A stretch of DNA of 30,113 nucleotides from the NCBI GenBank assembly GCA_038209965.1, contig JBBQXF010000057.1:1-30113 (forward strand). Reading direction: 5' to 3'. This document shows positions 1 to 7,797 of the stretch, in pieces. Within the stretch, counting starts at the first letter, position 1. Each line of letters starts with the position of its first letter. The notes below the pieces were generated by a model that made no database searches, had not been told where the DNA came from, and saw only the letters and a list, made by a program, of their open reading frames with translations. The translations under genes and the position numbers were made by a program. This DNA is from JALONO01 sp038209965. GTDB lineage: Bacteria > Bacteroidota > Bacteroidia > Cytophagales > Thermoflexibacteraceae.

Positions 1-330
1 ATTGATTATGAAAGTATTTGTCTTTTAGTCTCACCGCTCGGTCAATTTTTGTTACAGGGACTTTGTCTCACCTCTTTATAAAGTCGCGGGTAGCAACAAC
101 CAACGTTTCTTTGTTGTCGGTCTTGTCCCAAAATGCAAGAAGTGTTATTTGGAGGCCTGCGCATTTCGTCCTAAACTCCCAAATATCATTTTGAAGTTTT
201 TTTAAGAGTTTTGGGTCATTTGTCTGTTCAGCAAGGTCAATATTATAAAAGATTTTTTGATGGTCTTTTGATCAAATTTGGCAATAAATTCATTTGCTTC
301 TTCCATAAACCTTGTCTCAAAATATCTCAT
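1..330 (-). pseudogene. Broken HigB/RelE-type toxin (phage Gp49-like / DUF891 family)
   Basis: Reading leftwards from the ATG at 330, the frame gives MRYFETRFMEEANEFIAKFD and continues to about residue 26, then fails at a run of six A (complement of the T-run near 252-257). One extra base there would restore IFYNIDLAEQTNDPKLLKKL, followed by the family hallmark DIWEFRTKCAGLQ, the core LLAFWDKTDNKETLVVAT and DFIKR. A TGA at 70-68 then interrupts, but the same frame goes on with DKVPVTKIDRAVRLKDKYF, which is the normal C-terminal tail of this family (K-T-D-K-V-P...), up to the window edge. Intact members are ribosome-dependent mRNA endonucleases, normally followed by an Xre-type antitoxin gene, which would lie left of the window. 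Seen: one frameshift and one stop. Inferred: inactive gene. A homopolymer sequencing error could explain the frameshift but not the stop. Confidence 0.8.
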
Positions 331-411
331 CGGTAACTACTATTGTTGCGCCACAAAGATGACTAGAGTTTCCAAGTATAGAAACATATATTGCCCACAT
401 TCTATAAAACA
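331..411. other. AT-rich leader of the toxin remnant and junction with host DNA
   Basis: This stretch joins the start of the leftward toxin remnant to the first recognisable codons of the rightward S9 peptidase fragment. Composition changes from AT-rich to the GC-richer style of the rest of the window at about 395-411. On the minus strand it should contain the toxin promoter; TATACTTG at about 381-374 is one mismatch from the TAnnTTTG element of this phylum. No terminal repeats or target-site duplication were found at the junction. Confidence 0.45.
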
Positions 412-594
412 AATGCCTACGAACTGTACCAAGGGCTGCAAGATTTGGGCGTGCCGATCAAACTGATCATCTATAAAGGTTTTGGCCACGGCATCACCAA
501 GCCCAAGGAACGGCTGGCGGCAATGTGGCACAATTGGCAATGGTTCAACCATTACCTCTGGGGTGAGCCAGTGGAGATGCCAATGGGCAAGTAA
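391..594 (+). pseudogene. C-terminal fragment of an S9-family (prolyl oligopeptidase-like) peptidase
   Basis: The frame reads NAYELYQGLQDLGVP, IKLIIYKGFGHGITKPKER and then AAMWHNWQWFNHYLWGE to a TAA at 592-594. This is the end of the alpha/beta-hydrolase domain of dipeptidyl/acylaminoacyl peptidases; the His in GFGHG fits the catalytic His of the Ser-Asp-His triad. Everything upstream (beta-propeller, nucleophile Ser, Asp) is missing, so only about 60 of the usual 600-900 residues remain. The TTG at 391 merely opens the frame and is not a credible start. The fragment abuts the AT-rich toxin remnant, so the original gene was probably cut by an insertion or rearrangement at about 395-411. Its codon use matches the neighbouring chromosomal genes. 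Confidence 0.8.
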
Positions 595-672
595 GTGCTT
601 GATAATTAAGCTCTTTCGGGGCTGGGCAAGACAGCCAACAGCGCAAAAATGCAGCAGGAAGATCCAACGCGG

Positions 673-1299
673 CTAGGCCAACTGGCCGATGGCGATATCC
701 GGATAATGCTTGGCCCACTCACTCAACATCACGGAGTAGGGCAGCTCGGCAAAAGTGCCATAGTCGTGCACGTATTCCATAAACTTGCTGCCATTGGCGT
801 TGTAGGGCTGAAAAATAGAATCGGTTTGCCCATCGAACTCCAGCGGTGCCACGTTCAGTTTTTCGCACAGCCCCAAGTTAAAGGCAGGCGTGGCTTTCAC
901 CCAGCGCGCTTGGAGGTACAATTCGGCATATCCATGGAAGACCAATAAGTTGGTGCCCAATTGTTTCTCCAATTTTTCTGTCCCAATATGATTGGTCACG
1001 TTGGCAAAGCCGAGCCGGGCCGGGATACCCACTGCCCGGGCACAAGCGGCCAGAATATTGGCCTTGTCGATGCAATGTCCCTCGGGGCGGAGGATTTGGG
1101 CACTCGCCCGAAATACTTCCCGCTGAACCCCAATGGGATAGGGATTGTACCAAAAACCATCTCGGACGGCCTTGTAGAGGCAGCCAGCCTTGGTCAGGTC
1201 GTCGTCTTCTTTCCGGGTGTGGGCCTGGGCATACGCCAAGACGGCTTTATGGGTGGAGTCAGTAAAAAAATTGGGCGCAAGGTACGGTTCTAACAACAT
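673..1299 (-). CDS. Transglutaminase-like cysteine protein
   Basis: About 208 residues from the ATG at 1299 (MLLEPYLAPNFFTDSTHKAV); an upstream TTG at 1335 would add 12 residues but is less like the family start. The transglutaminase core is visible: nucleophile Cys76 in GHCIDKANILAACARAVGIP and His122 in VFHGYAELYL. At the place where the catalytic Asp usually sits the sequence reads WVKATPAFN, so the third triad residue is not obvious. No signal peptide is seen, suggesting a cytoplasmic protein. Bacterial members are usually proteases or amidases rather than crosslinking enzymes; the substrate cannot be told. It is transcribed away from the M28 peptidase gene, sharing a short (~110 bp) divergent intergenic region, and convergently with the S9 fragment. 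Confidence 0.85.
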   Translation of the reverse strand: MLLEPYLAPNFFTDSTHKAVLAYAQAHTRKEDDDLTKAGCLYKAVRDGFWYNPYPIGVQREVFRASAQILRPEGHCIDKANILAACARAVGIPARLGFANVTNHIGTEKLEKQLGTNLLVFHGYAELYLQARWVKATPAFNLGLCEKLNVAPLEFDGQTDSIFQPYNANGSKFMEYVHDYGTFAELPYSVMLSEWAKHYPDIAIGQLA

Positions 1300-1407
1300 G
1301 GCAACGGCAGTTTTTGGAATAAAATAGTGTGGCAAGCCCCCAAAACGGCCAATCTCACAAATCTTGGCGTAAATTTACACCTCAATTGGTGTTTAAACAG
1401 CATTTCT

Positions 1408-2370
1408 ATGCGTTTCTTTCTTCTGCTAATGTGCTGGTGGGCCATTGGCTGCCAACCCCGCCCCTCGGGCCAAGCCTCATCCTCGTCCTCGCCCCCAGCC
1501 CAGTCACCCAACGCAGCATTGCTGGCCGATGTGCAGATCCTTGCCTCCGATAGCTTGGAAGGCCGCCTCACTGGGGCACCCGGTGGGCTGCGGGCCCGAA
1601 ACTACCTTGCCCGCCGTTTCAGCGAATTGGGCCTTAAACCATTTGGCGAAAATTATTTTCAATTGTTTGACTTTCAAAACAAGAAGTTGACGTTCCACGG
1701 GGCCAATTTGGTGGGATACATCGAGGGCAAGAAACACAATGATATTTGTCTGGTCATTACTGCCCATTATGATCACTTGGGCGTGCGCGATGGCAAAACG
1801 TTTTATGGTGCCGATGACAATGCCTCTGGGGTGGCTACCCTAATGGCCATGGCGGCCCACTTTGGCCAGCATCCGCCCGATCACCGGGTCATTTTTGTCT
1901 CGCCCGATGCCGAGGAACTGGGCCTGCGCGGATCCAACTACTTTGTGGAGCACCCGCCCGTTCCACTGGATCAAGTGGCACTCGCCATCAACATTGACAT
2001 GATCAGCCGCAACGACAAAAACGAACTGTATGCCTGTGGTCCCTCCCATTTCCCATTTTTGAAAACGCTGATGGCCCAAAATACCAAAACGTATGCCGCA
2101 ACGCTGCGTTATGGCCATGATCAACCCGGGGGAATGCCCGGCGAGGACTGGTCCCAAGCCTCGGATCACGGGCCGTTTTTCCGAAAAGGCATCCCATTTA
2201 TCTATTTTGGGGTAGAAGACCATGCCGACTACCACCGCCCCACCGATACTTTTGCCAATATTCAGCCCGCCTTTTTTCAGGCTGCAGTAAGCATGGCAGT
2301 GGATCATGTAGCCTTGTTGGAAAAGCAATTAACGGCTATCCAAGCGGAAAAAATAAAACTGGGGAAATAG
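1408..2370 (+). CDS. M28-family zinc metallopeptidase, lipoprotein
   Basis: The ATG at 1408 gives a 320-residue protein beginning MRFFLLLMCWWAIGCQPR, a lipoprotein signal with Cys15 as the lipidated residue, followed by a Ser/Pro-rich linker to about residue 34. The frame stays open further upstream, but only this start exposes the signal. The two-zinc M28 site is complete: His120 (ITAHYDHLG), bridging Asp136 (GADDNASG), Glu169/Glu170 (DAEELGLRG), Asp197 (NIDMISR) and His276 (DYHRPTD). The PA-like insert present in many M28 proteins is absent. Known members are amino- or carboxypeptidases; this one would act in the periplasm or at the outer membrane, trimming peptides. Exact specificity cannot be read. 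Confidence 0.93.
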   Translation: MRFFLLLMCWWAIGCQPRPSGQASSSSSPPAQSPNAALLADVQILASDSLEGRLTGAPGGLRARNYLARRFSELGLKPFGENYFQLFDFQNKKLTFHGANLVGYIEGKKHNDICLVITAHYDHLGVRDGKTFYGADDNASGVATLMAMAAHFGQHPPDHRVIFVSPDAEELGLRGSNYFVEHPPVPLDQVALAINIDMISRNDKNELYACGPSHFPFLKTLMAQNTKTYAATLRYGHDQPGGMPGEDWSQASDHGPFFRKGIPFIYFGVEDHADYHRPTDTFANIQPAFFQAAVSMAVDHVALLEKQLTAIQAEKIKLGK

Positions 2371-2514
2371 ATTCGTCCCCAGCACAAAAAGCTTTTGGGG
2401 GATTAAGGGCTGATTGTATGTCTTGCAAATGTATGATCCCAAAATTCAACCAAAACCAATATTATCAAGTACATTATCACCTATCGTTCACCAATAAAAT
2501 TGACAACCCAACCG

Positions 2515-4836
2515 ATGAGAACCCGGTTATTATCTTTGATGAATTTAGTGGCTTTGGCCGCTGGCCTTTGGTTGCTTGGCTGCAAACCCGAGCAAAAAAT
2601 GGCGGAGACCAAGCCCAACTCCTCTCCCACGTTGTTTAAGGTGGGTGGAAAAGCAGTCGCGCTCAGTGAGTTCAAGTACATTTATGAGAAAAACAACGTC
2701 AGTGACAGTTTGGCCTACTCAGAAAAAAATGTGCGTGACTATCTCAATTTATTTGTTAACTTCAAGCTCAAAGTGGCCGAAGCCCAACAACTGGGAATGG
2801 ACACCACCAAAGAGTTTTTGGGCGAATACAATGACTACAAAAAGCAACTGGCCCGGCCTTTCCTGACCGAAAACTCAATTACCGATAAAATGGTGAAAGA
2901 GGCGTATGATCGATTGAAGGAAGAAATCAAAGCCTCGCATATTTTGGTCCAGATCCCCCGCGAAGCCGAGCCGAGCGATACCTTGGCCGCATTCAACAAA
3001 ATCTCGGCCCTGCGCCAGCAAGTGTTGGCCGGCACCCAGTTTGACGAGCTGGCCTACCAAAGCTCCGAAGATCAATCGGCCAAGGATAACCGGGGCGATC
3101 TGGGCTATTTCACGGCCCTGCAAATGCTGTATTCGTTTGAAAATGCGGCCTACACCACCAAAGTTGGGGAGGTGTCCCCAGTGGTGCGCACCCAATTTGG
3201 CTACCATATCATCAAAGTCGCCCAACGCCGCCCCTCTAACGGTTCGGTACGGGTGGCGCACATCATGGCCCAGTTTGGCGCCACCGATAAACCCACCCTC
3301 GAAGACTCGGTAAATGCCCAGAACAAGATTTTTGCGATTGAAAAACAATTTAAGGGCGGGGCCAACTGGGACTCCCTTTGCAACCGCTACTCTGACGATG
3401 CCAACTCAAAGGCCAATGGGGGCGAATTGCAATGGTTCAGCGCGGGCAACATGATTCCTCCGTTTGAGGAGGCATCCTTCAATCTCAAAAATCCGGGCGA
3501 TGTGTCAGCCCCGGTGATGACCCGTTTCGGTTGGCACCTGATCAAACTGCTGGAACGCAAAGGGCTGGCTACGTATGATGAACTGGCCCCCATTTTAAAG
3601 CAAAAGGTGACCAAAGATTCCCGCGCCGAGATTAACCGAAGTGCCCTGCTGCTGAAACTCCGGCGCGACAACCGTTTCGCCGAAATGCCCGCCAAATCCT
3701 TGATTTTTAATAAGATAGACACTACTTTGCTCAAAGGCATGTGGAGCTACAACCGGGCGGACAACGATTTGTCCCTCGCCGTTTTTAGTTTGAACGACAA
3801 AAAGTTCAGCCTGCGCGATGTGCTCGCCCACTTGGAGAACAACCAAGGCTCCCAGATGAACACCACCCTAAATCCCTATGTCACTTCCCTTTATGAACAG
3901 TTTGTGGACCAGTGCGTGCTCGACTATGAAGAGCGCAACCTGCCCAACAAATATCCAGAATATGGCCATTTGATCAACGAATACCGCGAAGGCATTTTGC
4001 TGTTCAAGATCATGGAAGAAAAAGTGTGGACCAAAGCCATTGCGGATAAAACCGGATTGGAGAGGTTCTATGCGGAAAATCGCGACAAATATCGCTGGAA
4101 CAATCGGGTGAAAGCCACGATTTACACCGTAGCCAGCAACGAAGCCTTGGCCAACTTGAAAGACGGGCTAAAAAAGGATTTGTACGAAAATGAAGCCCTC
4201 CGGTTTGAAGATGCGCGGTTTGTTTTTGGCCGGGCCGTACCTGATTCCAGCCAACTGCCCGGCATTGACCGCGTGATCAATTATGCCAAGGCCGATAGCA
4301 ATGTAGTGGTTGAGCTGCGGGGGTTTTATCTCAAAGGCGAGAAACCAGCATTGGCCCAACAAAGAATCGATGACATCAAAGAACGATTGCTCCAGAGAGG
4401 GGTAAGCCCAGCCAATGTTGCTGAAAAATTAATTGGCGAACAACCACTGGATGCGGAAGAAATGAAAAACTATAAGGGCGGCGGGGTGCACTATGGCATT
4501 TTTTCACGGTCCAAAAAAGTGCTGATCCAAAGCCTCAACAAGCTAAACCCACTGGCCGTCCAAATGACCGAAGGTATTTTTCAAAAAGAGGAAATGCCCG
4601 TGGTTGATCGGGTGGCGTGGCAAGTGGGGGCGTATGATGTAACCACCGACGGTAAAATCAGCCATGTCATCATCGAGTCGGTGGAAGCTGCCCGCCCCAA
4701 ACGCTTGGAGGAGACCCGGGGCATCGTGGTGTCCGATTATCAGAACCAGTTGGAACAAGAGTGGCTCAAGGCCCTGAAAACCAAATACCCCGTGGTACTT
4801 AACGAGGGGGAAATTAAGAAGCTGATCAAAAAATAA
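2515..4836 (+). CDS. Peptidyl-prolyl isomerase lipoprotein with two parvulin (PpiC) domains
   Basis: 773 residues from the ATG at 2515; an in-frame TTG at 2500 is possible, but 2515 places the signal MRTRLLSLMNLVALAAGLWL right at the N-terminus, ending in LLGC with lipid Cys23. Residues about 139-237 form parvulin domain 1 (ASHILVQIP ... GDLGYF ... FGYHIIKV) and about 246-347 domain 2 (VAHIMAQFG ... GGELQWFSAG ... FGWHLIKLLER). The C-terminal ~420 residues are a charged, mostly helical region without a motif I recognise. The architecture resembles SurA/PrsA-type periplasmic foldases, here membrane-anchored, so a role in outer-membrane or secreted protein folding is likely. Followed by a hairpin terminator. 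The family's usual N-terminal SurA-like helical domain corresponds to residues ~40-135. Confidence 0.93.
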   Translation: MRTRLLSLMNLVALAAGLWLLGCKPEQKMAETKPNSSPTLFKVGGKAVALSEFKYIYEKNNVSDSLAYSEKNVRDYLNLFVNFKLKVAEAQQLGMDTTKEFLGEYNDYKKQLARPFLTENSITDKMVKEAYDRLKEEIKASHILVQIPREAEPSDTLAAFNKISALRQQVLAGTQFDELAYQSSEDQSAKDNRGDLGYFTALQMLYSFENAAYTTKVGEVSPVVRTQFGYHIIKVAQRRPSNGSVRVAHIMAQFGATDKPTLEDSVNAQNKIFAIEKQFKGGANWDSLCNRYSDDANSKANGGELQWFSAGNMIPPFEEASFNLKNPGDVSAPVMTRFGWHLIKLLERKGLATYDELAPILKQKVTKDSRAEINRSALLLKLRRDNRFAEMPAKSLIFNKIDTTLLKGMWSYNRADNDLSLAVFSLNDKKFSLRDVLAHLENNQGSQMNTTLNPYVTSLYEQFVDQCVLDYEERNLPNKYPEYGHLINEYREGILLFKIMEEKVWTKAIADKTGLERFYAENRDKYRWNNRVKATIYTVASNEALANLKDGLKKDLYENEALRFEDARFVFGRAVPDSSQLPGIDRVINYAKADSNVVVELRGFYLKGEKPALAQQRIDDIKERLLQRGVSPANVAEKLIGEQPLDAEEMKNYKGGGVHYGIFSRSKKVLIQSLNKLNPLAVQMTEGIFQKEEMPVVDRVAWQVGAYDVTTDGKISHVIIESVEAARPKRLEETRGIVVSDYQNQLEQEWLKALKTKYPVVLNEGEIKKLIKK

Positions 4837-4847
4837 TTTCTGGAAAT

Positions 4848-4876
4848 GAGGCGCAGGATTGAACCTGCGCCTTATT
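4848..4876 (+). terminator. Intrinsic terminator after the parvulin gene
   Basis: GGCGCAGG (4850-4857), loop ATTGAA, CCTGCGCC (4864-4871), extendable by one A-T and one G-T pair, then a short T-rich tail TTATT. It sits 12 bases after the stop. The weak T-run makes efficiency uncertain. Confidence 0.65.
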
Positions 4877-4907
4877 CAGTGTGTTGGTGTATCCTTAAGC
4901 CAAACGA

Positions 4908-5558
4908 ATGCACTTGCGCGAACTCCAAAAACTAGTGGCCCAAGGCGAGGGGTTTCGGCTTGAATTCAAGCGGAAAGCAGCCCACCCTGATAAAATTATG
5001 CGCGAAGTATCCGCCTTTGCCAACAGTGGGGGCGGGCACTTGCTCATCGGGGTGGACGACAACGGCGAGATCTCTGGCCTGAAATATCCCGATGAGGATG
5101 AGTTTGTGCTCAAACAGGCCATTGTCAAGCACTGCCCCGCCATCCAGTACGAGCTGCACCGGACGGTGGTAAGCCCCAACCGCCAAGTGTTGGTGTTCCA
5201 CATCCAGCCGAGCCAGGCCAAGCCAATCTATGTGATCTACAATTTTAAGCGCAACACCGGCCGGGCCTACGTGCGGGTGGCGGACAAAAGTGTGCAAGCA
5301 AGTTGGGAAATGCGCCAAATCCTCCGGCAGATTGACCTGCCGCAGCCGGTGGGGTTCAGCTACGGGGAAAATGAGCAGAAACTGGTGCAGTACTTGGCCC
5401 AACACCCCACCATTGATGTGGATACCTATGCCCAAGTGGCTTCCTTGCCCCGCAAAACAGCTTCTGAACTATTGGTGCGCCTCACTTTGGCCAACTTGCT
5501 GAAGATCGTCCCGGATGAGGTACGGGATACTTTCGCCATGCGCGAAAACTTGGACTGA
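4908..5558 (+). CDS. AlbA_2 (Schlafen-type AAA_4) domain DNA-binding protein with C-terminal winged helix
   Basis: 216 residues. Residues 5-135 match the AlbA_2/Schlafen core: EFKRKA near residue 19, then VSAFANSGGGHLLIGVDDNG (34-53), and GRAYVRVADKS (about 120-130). Residues about 150-205 (VQYLAQHPTIDVDTYAQ..., SELLVRLTLANLLKI) look like a winged helix, the usual partner in such regulators. The family is described as putative nucleic-acid-binding transcription factors, often without experimentally known targets. It stands alone between the parvulin terminator and the leftward aldehyde dehydrogenase gene, so context gives no target. No signal or membrane segment is visible. Confidence 0.85.
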   Translation: MHLRELQKLVAQGEGFRLEFKRKAAHPDKIMREVSAFANSGGGHLLIGVDDNGEISGLKYPDEDEFVLKQAIVKHCPAIQYELHRTVVSPNRQVLVFHIQPSQAKPIYVIYNFKRNTGRAYVRVADKSVQASWEMRQILRQIDLPQPVGFSYGENEQKLVQYLAQHPTIDVDTYAQVASLPRKTASELLVRLTLANLLKIVPDEVRDTFAMRENLD

Positions 5559-5723
5559 CGGGCCCCAGTTTACCCCCGCCGGGCTTGAGTTTGCGCAATG
5601 GAGAGGTCTCTGATTTGCATTATCAGATCACCCATCGAACGGGATAAAATTTACCTTTTTGGGATACTTAAACAATGGCCGAGTCTGCGTTGGCATTTTT
5701 CCAAACGACCAAGCACAGCCCGT

Positions 5724-5749
5724 TCGTCCACTTGCGAAAGCGTGGACGA
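5724..5749. other. Hairpin with GNRA-type loop just past the aldehyde dehydrogenase stop
   Basis: TCGTCCAC (5724-5731) pairs with GTGGACGA (5742-5749); inside, GC-GAAA-GC forms a tetraloop with a TT bulge. It begins one base beyond the leftward stop codon. No T-run follows on either strand, so it is more likely a 3'-end stabilising structure or weak terminator than a classical one. Confidence 0.4.
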
Positions 5750-7150
5750 TCAAAACCACCAAGGAGAAGCAACCGGTTGGTTTTTGATCAAAAAAGCCTT
5801 TTGGCGCATGAAACGCTTGATGGCCGCTGGCCCCATGCGGGTGCCCCCCAGCCCAGACATTTTGAAAGAGGTCTTTTCGCCCTCGTGAATAATGGCCGTG
5901 AGGGCCGAGTCATTGATGCTGATGGCTCCCCCCTGAATTTGGCGGCCAATGCTGATCGCTTCTTCATTGGTGCCGGCAAACACCGCCCCACTGAGGCCAT
6001 AAACAGTGCCATTGGCCAGGGCAACGGCTTCGGCGATCCCGTGGAAGGGCATAATGGGCATGATCGGGCCAAAAGTTTCCTCGCTCATCACCTTCATATC
6101 GGGGTGCACATCCACCAATACGGTGGGGAAGCACCACTCACCGCCACCATGTTGCTCGATTTGGCCGCCGGTCAGCACTTTGGCCCCCTTGGCCACGGCA
6201 TCGCGCAGGTGCTCAGCGATGATGCCAGCCTGCGGGGCGGCAATGATCGGCCCGATTTGGCCACTGTCGTAATCGGGGAAAGCCAGCCGCAACCGCTGGG
6301 TTTTTTCCACCAAGCGCTGCACAAATAGCGGATAGATGCTGTCCTCCACGTAGATCCGCTCAATGGACAAGCAGGACTGCCCCGCGTTCACGACCGATCC
6401 CCAGAGCAGGGATGAAGTGGCCATCTCCAGATCGGCACTGGCCAGCACAATGGCCGGATCCTTTCCGCCCAGTTCCAAGAAAACGGGAATGAACCGCTCA
6501 GCAGCAGCCTGATACACTTTTTTGCCAGTGGTGGTGCTGCCCGTAAAACAAATCAGATCGGCATTTTGCACCAGTTCGGCCCCAGTGGCCCCGGCCCCGG
6601 CAATGTAGGCAAAAACCTCCCGCAGGAGCGGTACTTCATCGATACTGGCCTGTAATGGCACCATGAAACGTGGCGTCACTTCGCTCGGTTTCACCACAAC
6701 GGCGCACCCGGCCATCAAGGCCGGGATGGAATCGATGATGGAGAGCAACAAGGGGAAGTTCCACGGGCTGATCACCCCCACCAGTGGATAGGGAACCAGT
6801 GCCTGCTCGATCTCAATAAATGGGACAGCACTTGGCTTGTTTTCCCGCTCCGAAAAGAGTTCGCCCGCGATCCGGCACCAGCGATCAATGGCCGAGGCCA
6901 ATAAATCAGCCTCCAAGACGGATTCGATCCGCCGCCCGGTGTCAACCGACAGGGCGGCGATCACCGCATCGCGATGGCGCAGGAACGATTCCTTCCAAGC
7001 CTGCATGGCCCCAATGCGCCCGGCCACCCCTGCGTTTTCCCAAGCCGTTTGCCCTTGGCGCAATCGGGCGCATTGCGCTAGGAGTTGCGCTGCGCTGAGC
7101 GGTTGAATTTCGTAATCAAATTGCCCAGTGCGGGGGTTGCGGACTTGCAT
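5750..7150 (-). CDS. NAD(P)-dependent aldehyde dehydrogenase
   Basis: 466 residues from the ATG at 7150 (an in-frame TTG two codons earlier is less likely). All ALDH landmarks are present: PWNFP with Asn131, KPSEVTP (about 154-160), FTGSTTTG (202-209), the general-base Glu226 in LELGGKDPA, nucleophile Cys260 in NAGQSCLSIERIYV, and SEETFGPIMP near 357. It oxidises an aldehyde to its acid in the cytoplasm; the substrate is not readable (succinate-semialdehyde, benzaldehyde and coniferyl-aldehyde enzymes have similar layouts). It is a single leftward gene preceded by an AT-rich control region with two palindromes, suggesting dedicated, possibly aldehyde- or aromatic-responsive, control. Confidence 0.95.
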   Translation of the reverse strand: MQVRNPRTGQFDYEIQPLSAAQLLAQCARLRQGQTAWENAGVAGRIGAMQAWKESFLRHRDAVIAALSVDTGRRIESVLEADLLASAIDRWCRIAGELFSERENKPSAVPFIEIEQALVPYPLVGVISPWNFPLLLSIIDSIPALMAGCAVVVKPSEVTPRFMVPLQASIDEVPLLREVFAYIAGAGATGAELVQNADLICFTGSTTTGKKVYQAAAERFIPVFLELGGKDPAIVLASADLEMATSSLLWGSVVNAGQSCLSIERIYVEDSIYPLFVQRLVEKTQRLRLAFPDYDSGQIGPIIAAPQAGIIAEHLRDAVAKGAKVLTGGQIEQHGGGEWCFPTVLVDVHPDMKVMSEETFGPIMPIMPFHGIAEAVALANGTVYGLSGAVFAGTNEEAISIGRQIQGGAISINDSALTAIIHEGEKTSFKMSGLGGTRMGPAAIKRFMRQKAFLIKNQPVASPWWF

Positions 7151-7203
7151 GTTCAATCAATAAAAGGTGGATTCACTGTGGGTATTTAGGCACTGCATTA
7201 TTC

Positions 7204-7217
7204 CAACTAATTGGTTG
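7204..7217. promoter_or_regulatory. Operator-like palindrome, copy 1
   Basis: CAACTA-AT-TGGTTG, a six-base inverted repeat with a two-base centre and one mismatch, 53 bases upstream of the aldehyde dehydrogenase ATG. It belongs with the perfect copy at 7355-7368. Size and symmetry fit a TetR- or MarR-type dimer, but no regulator gene is adjacent. Confidence 0.45.
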
Positions 7218-7354
7218 TTAATTGGTTAAAAATGAGTGTCTATCAGACAAATAAATATTTTTATAACTATTTGATTATTAGAAACTTATATGCGTTTCAT
7301 TGTCGTTTTGCAAATTTTAAATTCTCTAAACAATTGGTTGTCAAATACTTTGTC

Positions 7355-7368
7355 CAACTAAATAGTTG
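7355..7368. promoter_or_regulatory. Operator-like palindrome, copy 2 (perfect)
   Basis: CAACTA-AA-TAGTTG, a perfect six-base inverted repeat with a two-base centre. Centre-to-centre distance to copy 1 is 151 bp, which would permit looping. A half-site (CAATTGGTTG) lies at 7331-7340. Confidence 0.45.
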
Positions 7369-7594
7369 TGCCCTTTCCTGCTGGATCACAAGCCGAATTC
7401 AAAGCGTTGGGCGCGTTAAATCCTCCTTGGCGGCAGTGCCCGCATTGCGCCGAGCTGGCCGGCAACGCTGGCTGCCCGGCCAGCCGGCGCATGCGTTGGG
7501 CACAAAGTTAGGGACTTTCGCTGGTTTACCGTGCTGGGCCACCGGTTTTGCCAGCCGTGCGCTCCACGCCATTCCTCCCCACGTCTTTTTTCAG

Positions 7595-7645
7595 GGCCGC
7601 CACCGGGCCGGCCATATTGTGGGCTTGGACGGTGGATTCAAGTAA
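7595..7645 (+). pseudogene. Possible C-terminal remnant of a short-chain dehydrogenase
   Basis: The rightward frame ends in RAGHIVGLDGGFK before TAA. This aligns residue by residue with the conserved SDR ending (T-G-Q-x-x-x-V-D-G-G-F). The upstream sequence in this or other frames does not give the Rossmann motif or the Y-x-x-x-K motif, so at most a decayed scrap remains. Chance similarity is a real alternative. Confidence 0.25.
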
Positions 7646-7725
7646 CAAACATACCATTGCCCAATGGCGCAGCGCACAAGACCCAATTTCTGGGAGGATC
7701 AATTCCCTACAAACAGTTTTTGGCT

Positions 7726-7733
7726 TATCTTTG
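7726..7733 (+). promoter_or_regulatory. Putative -7 promoter element for the NifU-family gene
   Basis: TATCTTTG matches the TAnnTTTG consensus of Bacteroidota promoters and lies 64 bases before the start codon. A TTTG at the proper distance upstream was not found, so only half of the promoter is supported. Confidence 0.45.
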
Positions 7734-7797
7734 TTATCAAGTCTATGGCTGAAAGATTGCCAGAAAAAATCCTCCACATTTGACCCGTTTTATCGCC

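Larger units (their letters stand above)
7151..7797. other. Long non-coding stretch: AT-rich control region then GC-rich tract
   Basis: About 650 bases with no confident gene. Positions 7151-7370 are AT-rich and carry palindromes plus three copies of AATTGGTT (7209-7216, 7220-7227, 7332-7339). Positions 7380-7645 return to GC-rich composition with an open but unrecognisable frame, ending in a short peptide like the C-terminus of short-chain dehydrogenases. Positions 7646-7797 lead into the NifU gene and contain its probable promoter. Confidence 0.5.

Noticed and set aside
278..466. Short rightward open frame crossing the left junction
   Set aside because: It overlaps both remnants in another frame, has no family-like features, and has the codon pattern of a shadow.
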